Shown here: piece by piece, positions 59,405 through 64,000 of the stretch | Layout: every line of letters starts with the position of its first letter | How positions within the stretch are numbered: position 1 is the first letter of the stretch | Program-made: the position numbers and the translations under genes | The notes under the pieces: model-generated | What the model saw: the letters and a program-made list of their open reading frames with translations, nothing else | Told to the model about the DNA's origin: nothing | Database searches by the model: none | NCBI GenBank assembly: GCA_018292915.2 | Contig: JACVVK020000053.1 | Coordinates: 1,892,001 to 1,956,000 of the forward strand | Length of the DNA stretch: 64,000 bases | Direction: 5' to 3' | Source of the DNA: Batillaria attramentaria | Taxonomy: Eukaryota > Mollusca > Gastropoda > Batillariidae

Positions 59405-62294
59405 AGATCTTGGTTCCCGTCTGTGTACTAATGATGTGCATGTGGCAGGGATTGTCAAAACGTGCCTATCACTTGTGGCCTGTGTCAAAGCGGAAGGTTG
59501 AATTCCTCGTCGTGTCTTTAATTGGTTTACTCCGAGTGAGTGTGTACGTCGGTGGCCAGTGTATAAATGGCTCCCACACACTGACAAAAGACCGATCTAA
59601 CCCAAGTGGCCGTGTTTTCCTCCCCTCCCTAAAAGAAAGCAAAAGGAACGTGTTTGCCTTTCATGCGCGCCTTTCTTGTAGGTGTAGACCTACGGTTGAC
59701 AAGACGGTTGATAGACCCGACAGGTCAACACAAAGGTCACGGCACAGGGGGGTCTGGGTAAATATCGCCTCGTTCCCTCTAATCCGTCCCGAGCTGGCGT
59801 CAATCTAGGGCCTACACTGGCCGATTGTACGCAACATGACCTCAACATTCTGCTCCCCCACTTCAGACCCAGGTGGGGCGTGGAGACTTGTGGGCAGGCG
59901 GGAAAGGAATGGTAGTTAGGGTGTAGCTTATAATGACAGTAGTAGCACGCCATCATTTACTGCGTACAGTGTGTATAAGCGGTGCAGCAGCCAAGTACTG
60001 CAGATCTATACTGAGAACAGTTACCAGGCGGCTTTTTGGTGCAGTATATAGTATACATGTATCAGACGGTTTTGTATTATAAGCAAAAAGGGCAGTTTGT
60101 TTTCATATTAAACAGTAGCATAGACATTTTCCTGTCTTTGCATGAATGGCCATGGTCTGTGAGGTGATGGCCGTCTCACTGTCAAGTTCAGGTACCCCGC
60201 GTTTAATTCTCATTTCTGGCATAGTAAGCTGCCTTTTGATTGGCCGGCTTAATGGTGAGATGTCATCTGGTTTGGGTGAAGTTCCCATCACGCCAGTGGT
60301 AGTGTGAGGTAGATAATTATATACACAATACATACAGCTGACTACAGTCGATCATTGTCCGCCCGGGCCAATCTCTGTAAACGTTCTGTGGCGGAAGTTG
60401 TCACAAGGATGCACCTCAACCTCCTTATCTGCTTTTCAAACCCTGCGAGCGCCACAGGGGAGATAAAACGTGATAGCTTTACTCCGTGTGATAAGAACAC
60501 ATGGCCGCTTCTCACCATGAGCTTCCATTTATACAAGGATGTGAAGCCAGAGAGCATGTAGGCTTCACCCTCTCTCGAGGCTGCACTTGCAAAAGCCAAG
60601 GGCAACAACGTACAACACACTGACTACCGGGAGGCTTAGCTCAATGGGTGAACTTGAAGGGTGGGTGTGGCGGGTAGCTGCATCAGATATGCTGACTGAA
60701 TGGCTGTAGTTCGTATTTGACAAGAGAAAGTAGACCCTGACATGACCCATGACACGATAGTTACTATGTAGTCGGAGAAAGAATGGATATCGTGTACAAA
60801 AGCTGACACTGTAGTGCCAGTCGATCGGATGTGGCTACTTTGACTTATCACTTCTTTTCCCAAATGCCCGACATGAATCTACACCAGTTGTTGTTGTTCA
60901 ACCAACATTGAATGAATTCAGTTGACTTCAGTAGTCACTAGTGGTGGTGCGACAAAGGTTGGCTAAGTGTTGCGTGCTCGCTCACCTGACCATTTGGTCT
61001 TTGACCTGTCTACATATTTGTGGTGGCCACCCTGTCCACCCGTCCTGATCAGTTGATGTTGGGATCAAACAGTCCGGTGAATACCTCTACCCGGATTAGA
61101 ACAGCTTAGTTTGAGTGTCAGGATCAGTTGACAAGCGCCCCCGGACCACCTTAAAGTTAAACACTTCTTTACTGAGTCCATTTTTTCCCACCAACCCTTA
61201 TTGCTCGCCTGTAATCGCCCCTCGGGCCGGCCCTACACAACACGCTCCAGTGGTAGAGAGGAAGCAGGTTGTGTGGTGTGTGGTCTGTGGTCAGTATGGA
61301 TTCTAGACTGTGTAAGTGGTGTGTAGATTGTAACGTAGGCTGAACAAGGCACCGCAGGGCTAGTGTAGCGTTGAGACAACGTGTGAGCGTCACCATCGTG
61401 TGGTAGTGGTGGACACAGTGCACAGGGATTTCACCGATTACAGTACTACTACTTGTACTACCTAGGGTCCTCACACAGCCAGCATCAGCGGGGCATTTTC
61501 CTTGTTATTATTGCCACCCGCGATCCGTCAGGCGTGACCGTGAGCCATCATGCGTGTCAGGGCGGGTGGTAAGCTAGAGGTTTGTAGACCGGGTGGGAGA
61601 GAAACCGTTTGTAGGTTCCGCTCAATTGGTCCGCCACCTGACATGTTGCCTTTGTCCCGCCGGGATTAGCGCTGTATATCATTACCTTTCACATTCTTCA
61701 CCACATGCGCTACTGCCGTTTGTCTAGCCTACAGCTGGGTCTTCGCCTTACTTGCCGTGCTCACTAGTAGTAATGCAACGACACAGTGTATAAATATTAT
61801 AGCAGTGTGATTCTGATAGGATTGGTGTGGGACTGAGACTTACCACAGACACAGGTAGGTAGAGTACAGTGCGCGTTGAAAAAACCACCACCACATTCAT
61901 TACGACTGGTTCATTGTTTTGTGGAGGCTTTATGTTAGTTATTTTGCTGTTCAGTTTGACATTCTGCACGAAGAATCGGTGAAATTTGTCTCGACTTGAC
62001 GAACACATGTTGCCACACTTGACAACACAGTAAGGATCAGCGGACCGAGTGTTTACAGTGTACCATAGCGTGTTAACCATAGTGTGTTAACTGTAGGCCA
62101 GGTGCTGGTGGTGTGAACAGTAAGCCAGCGATCTCCCACTCTGGTAACATGATCTTTGTCAGGTGAGACGGGTATAACGTGCACAATGTGTCTCTGCTCA
62201 CGTGTAGGTTAGACAACAGCTGGCCCCATAGATTCACTGGCTCAGTAGATTTTTACTGAGATAATGACCAGGATGAGGTAGACAGCTTTGTTAT
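59402..62294. other. Intron stretch without recognisable genes
   Basis: An A-box-like TTAGCTCAATGGGTGAAC at 60637 is followed by a poor B box (TAGTTCGTATTTGA, about 60706), perhaps a very degraded tRNA-type SINE. Nothing else was recognised. Confidence 0.4.
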
Positions 62295-62404
62295 GTCAGA
62301 CTGGCTACATGTGTTGACTGGGAACCACTGAAAAGAGTAGACAGTGCTTGTCAGAGTGGTTATATGTGTTGACTGGGAACCACTGAAAAGAGTAGACAAT
62401 GCTT
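62295..62404. repeat. 55-bp tandem duplication
   Basis: Two copies of GTCAGACTGGCTACATGTGT...GTAGACAGTGCTT with a few differences. Confidence 0.9.
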
Positions 62405-62860
62405 GTTGTCAGAGGATTGCTATTGGACAAGTTCGTATAAATTTACTGACTGGGTGAAGCTTTTACCTTTTTAGTAATACACTTTATACACTACAGTATT
62501 GTGGCTGACAAACAGTTGAAACCTGATATTACACAGTCAGCCATGTTTGATGGGAGATTTTTTTTTTTTGCAGTGTGTAAGAACTGTGTAAGTGCTGGTC
62601 AAATAGTATGAAACGTGTGAAGTGTCTGTTGCCTCGTTCTTCCAGTTCGCATGAGCAGGCAACGCATGGCCTGCACGCATTTTGTTCACTGGCTTCGGTG
62701 CTTCTGGACCTAATGCTATAGCTGGTGGAAAAGCACATTAATACATTCGGTGATGTTTATTATATCTCATCAGATTTGAATGATTTTCTGTATGATGCAG
62801 GAGAGCGGAAATGTCATTGTTTTATGCGTTGCAGTTATTATTGGGGGTTTCAAGAATGGG

Positions 62861-62962
62861 CTGAGGCTTCTTAGGACGTCTGATGTGATTATGGATGAGG
62901 CTTCTTAGGACGTCTGATGTGATTATGGCTGAGGCTTCTTAGGACGTCTGATGTGATTATGG
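62861..62962. repeat. 34-bp tandem repeat, 3 copies
   Basis: The unit is CTGAGGCTTCTTAGGACGTC then TGATGTGATTATGG. Confidence 0.95.
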
Positions 62963-63317
62963 ATGTAAATTATGTTCCTCTCAGGGAATTGTTAATACAT
63001 TTTAAATAGTACTACATGTACCATGGTAATTGATATATATATATATATATAGATTGCTGTAGGGTTCTTTGGTTGTTACAGTTAGCATAGTTATCAGGAT
63101 GCACAAGGAGCTGAGTGTGAGTTTGCTCTTTTGGTTTAAACATTTATTTTGTTGCTCTTTTGCACTAATTGCAGGGGGGAGGAGTTGGGGGTTGGGGTTG
63201 GACTGAGTATGCTCTGTGTTGGTGACGACAAAATTTTGCCCTTTTTGTACGTGTACCTGGACGACAGTTTTTTGTCCCATTTCACTGACAGCCTTCCCTC
63301 CCTTTCCTGTCTTCCAG

Positions 63318-63533
63318 GCCTCGGCCAGGGATCCAAACCTCCTGCCCTCAACATGCTGAGTCCGGCCAGTGGTAAAATGACACCCAAGACAGCCACCGTC
63401 CCGCCGCTGTCGCAGGCATCACCCAGCAACGGGCTGACATCAGGTGGATCAAACTCCGCCCTGAATGCCACTAGGACCTCCAGCTTTGCTGCAGCACTGA
63501 GAAAACTGGCATACCAGGCGAAAGACCCACAAG
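63318..63533 (+). CDS. GSE1: GSE1-like gene, exon with conserved GSE1 N-terminal block
   Basis: The acceptor is ttcctgtcttccag|GCC, after a strong pyrimidine tract, and the donor is CAAG|GTGTGT. Length is 216 bp, phase 1 in and phase 1 out. The exon reads LGQGSKPPALNMLSPASGKM, then a TATVPPLSQASPSNGL stretch, and ends with SSFAAALRKLA and a short QAKDPQ tail. This order (a NML/GML start, a TATV...PL...NG middle, then SSFAAALRKLA followed by QA and an acidic/Pro tail) matches what I remember of the N-terminus of vertebrate GSE1/KIAA0182. GSE1 is known as a nuclear coiled-coil protein co-purifying with LSD1/HDAC corepressor complexes. Most of the protein, including the DUF3736 and coiled-coil regions, must lie beyond 64000. 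I am confident of the exon and fairly confident of the family. Confidence 0.85.
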
Positions 63534-63631
63534 GTGTGTAGACTTTGTCTGTAGCAGACAGTAAGTAGATTTTACAGATTAAGATAACTTACGTAAAGAT
63601 ACCTGTACGTACTGCGTATCAAACCATGTGT

Positions 63632-64000
63632 AGCTCATGAATAGTCTAGCCACCAGCCTAGGTAACTTACAAGTTTGCACTCAACAGACATGCGCATTTG
63701 TATAATGTCTGGTAGCTCATGAATAGTCTAGCCACCAGCCTAGGTAACTTACAAGTTTGCACTCAACAGACATGCACGTTTGTATAATGTCTGGTAGCTC
63801 ATGAATAGTCTAGCCACCAGCCTAGGTAACTTACAAGTTTGCACTCAACAGACATGCACGTTTGTATAATGTCTGGTAGCTCATGAATAGTCTAGCCACC
63901 AGCCTAGGTAACTTACAAGTTTGCACTCAACAGACATGCACGTTTGTATAATGTCTGGTAGCTCATGAATAGTCTAGCCACCAGCCTAGGTAACTTACAA
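63632..64000. repeat. 82-bp minisatellite, at least 4.5 copies, running off the window
   Basis: The unit is AGCTCATGAATAGTCTAGCC, ACCAGCCTAGGTAACTTACA, AGTTTGCACTCAACAGACAT, GCACGTTTGTATAATGTCTG and GT. Only the first copy differs noticeably (GCGCAT). It starts about 100 bp after the GSE1-like exon donor. Confidence 0.95.

Larger units (their letters stand above)
10957..63317 (+). other. Giant intron of the GSE1-like gene (52.4 kb)
   Basis: The intron lies between GTAAGT at 10957 and CTTCCAG at 63317. It contains the candidate alternative first exon at 19551, nearly all the minisatellites, the LINE, the SINEs and the 3.5-kb TIR element. Splice phases on both sides agree (phase 1). Confidence 0.75.

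Noticed and set aside
60631..60720. tRNA gene suggested by TTAGCTCAATGGGTGAAC
   Set aside because: No acceptor stem, no anticodon arm and a poor B box; at best a degraded SINE.

Overview
The window is animal genomic DNA, most likely from a marine mollusc and probably a gastropod. The reasons are very large introns, vertebrate-style GT-AG splice sites, dense CA/GT microsatellites and minisatellites, long poly-G tracts, 2A-like LINE retrotransposons, and dispersed repeat words that I recall from gastropod sequence. The species call is an inference. There is no bacterial gene organisation, CRISPR array, operon or rRNA.

One protein-coding gene accounts for the convincing host coding sequence, and it runs on the + strand across the whole window. 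Three exons join with compatible phases: 1-1776 (open at the window's left edge, donor phase 0), 10860-10956 (phase 0 in, phase 1 out) and 63318-63533 (phase 1 in, phase 1 out). The third exon carries the characteristic N-terminal block of GSE1 (genetic suppressor element 1, KIAA0182), a chromatin protein associated with LSD1/HDAC corepressor complexes. The first exon encodes four copies of a CxxC...CxxC cysteine module that I do not recall in human GSE1. A second, shorter N-terminus probably starts from an internal promoter: a 34-residue first exon at 19551-19650 has a perfect GTAAGT donor in the same phase and sits downstream of a CpG-rich stretch.

Everything else lies in the two introns (9.1 kb and 52.4 kb). 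Intron 1 holds a hAT-like element (1998-2862), two copies of a TIR-bearing family (4055-4991 and about 7703-9017), a 23-bp minisatellite and a Harbinger-type MITE with TTA target duplication (9827-10434). Intron 2 holds tRNA-like SINEs, an unclassified 3.5-kb TIR element (36965-40457) that carries a decayed minus-strand gene and a nested LINE fragment, and an almost intact minus-strand LINE (42411-46038) inserted into a SINE. It also holds about twenty minisatellites, including 17 x 67 bp, 55 x 40 bp, 14 x 89/100 bp and about 24 x 42 bp. Most long ORFs away from the exons and the LINE come from these tandem arrays and are not genes.
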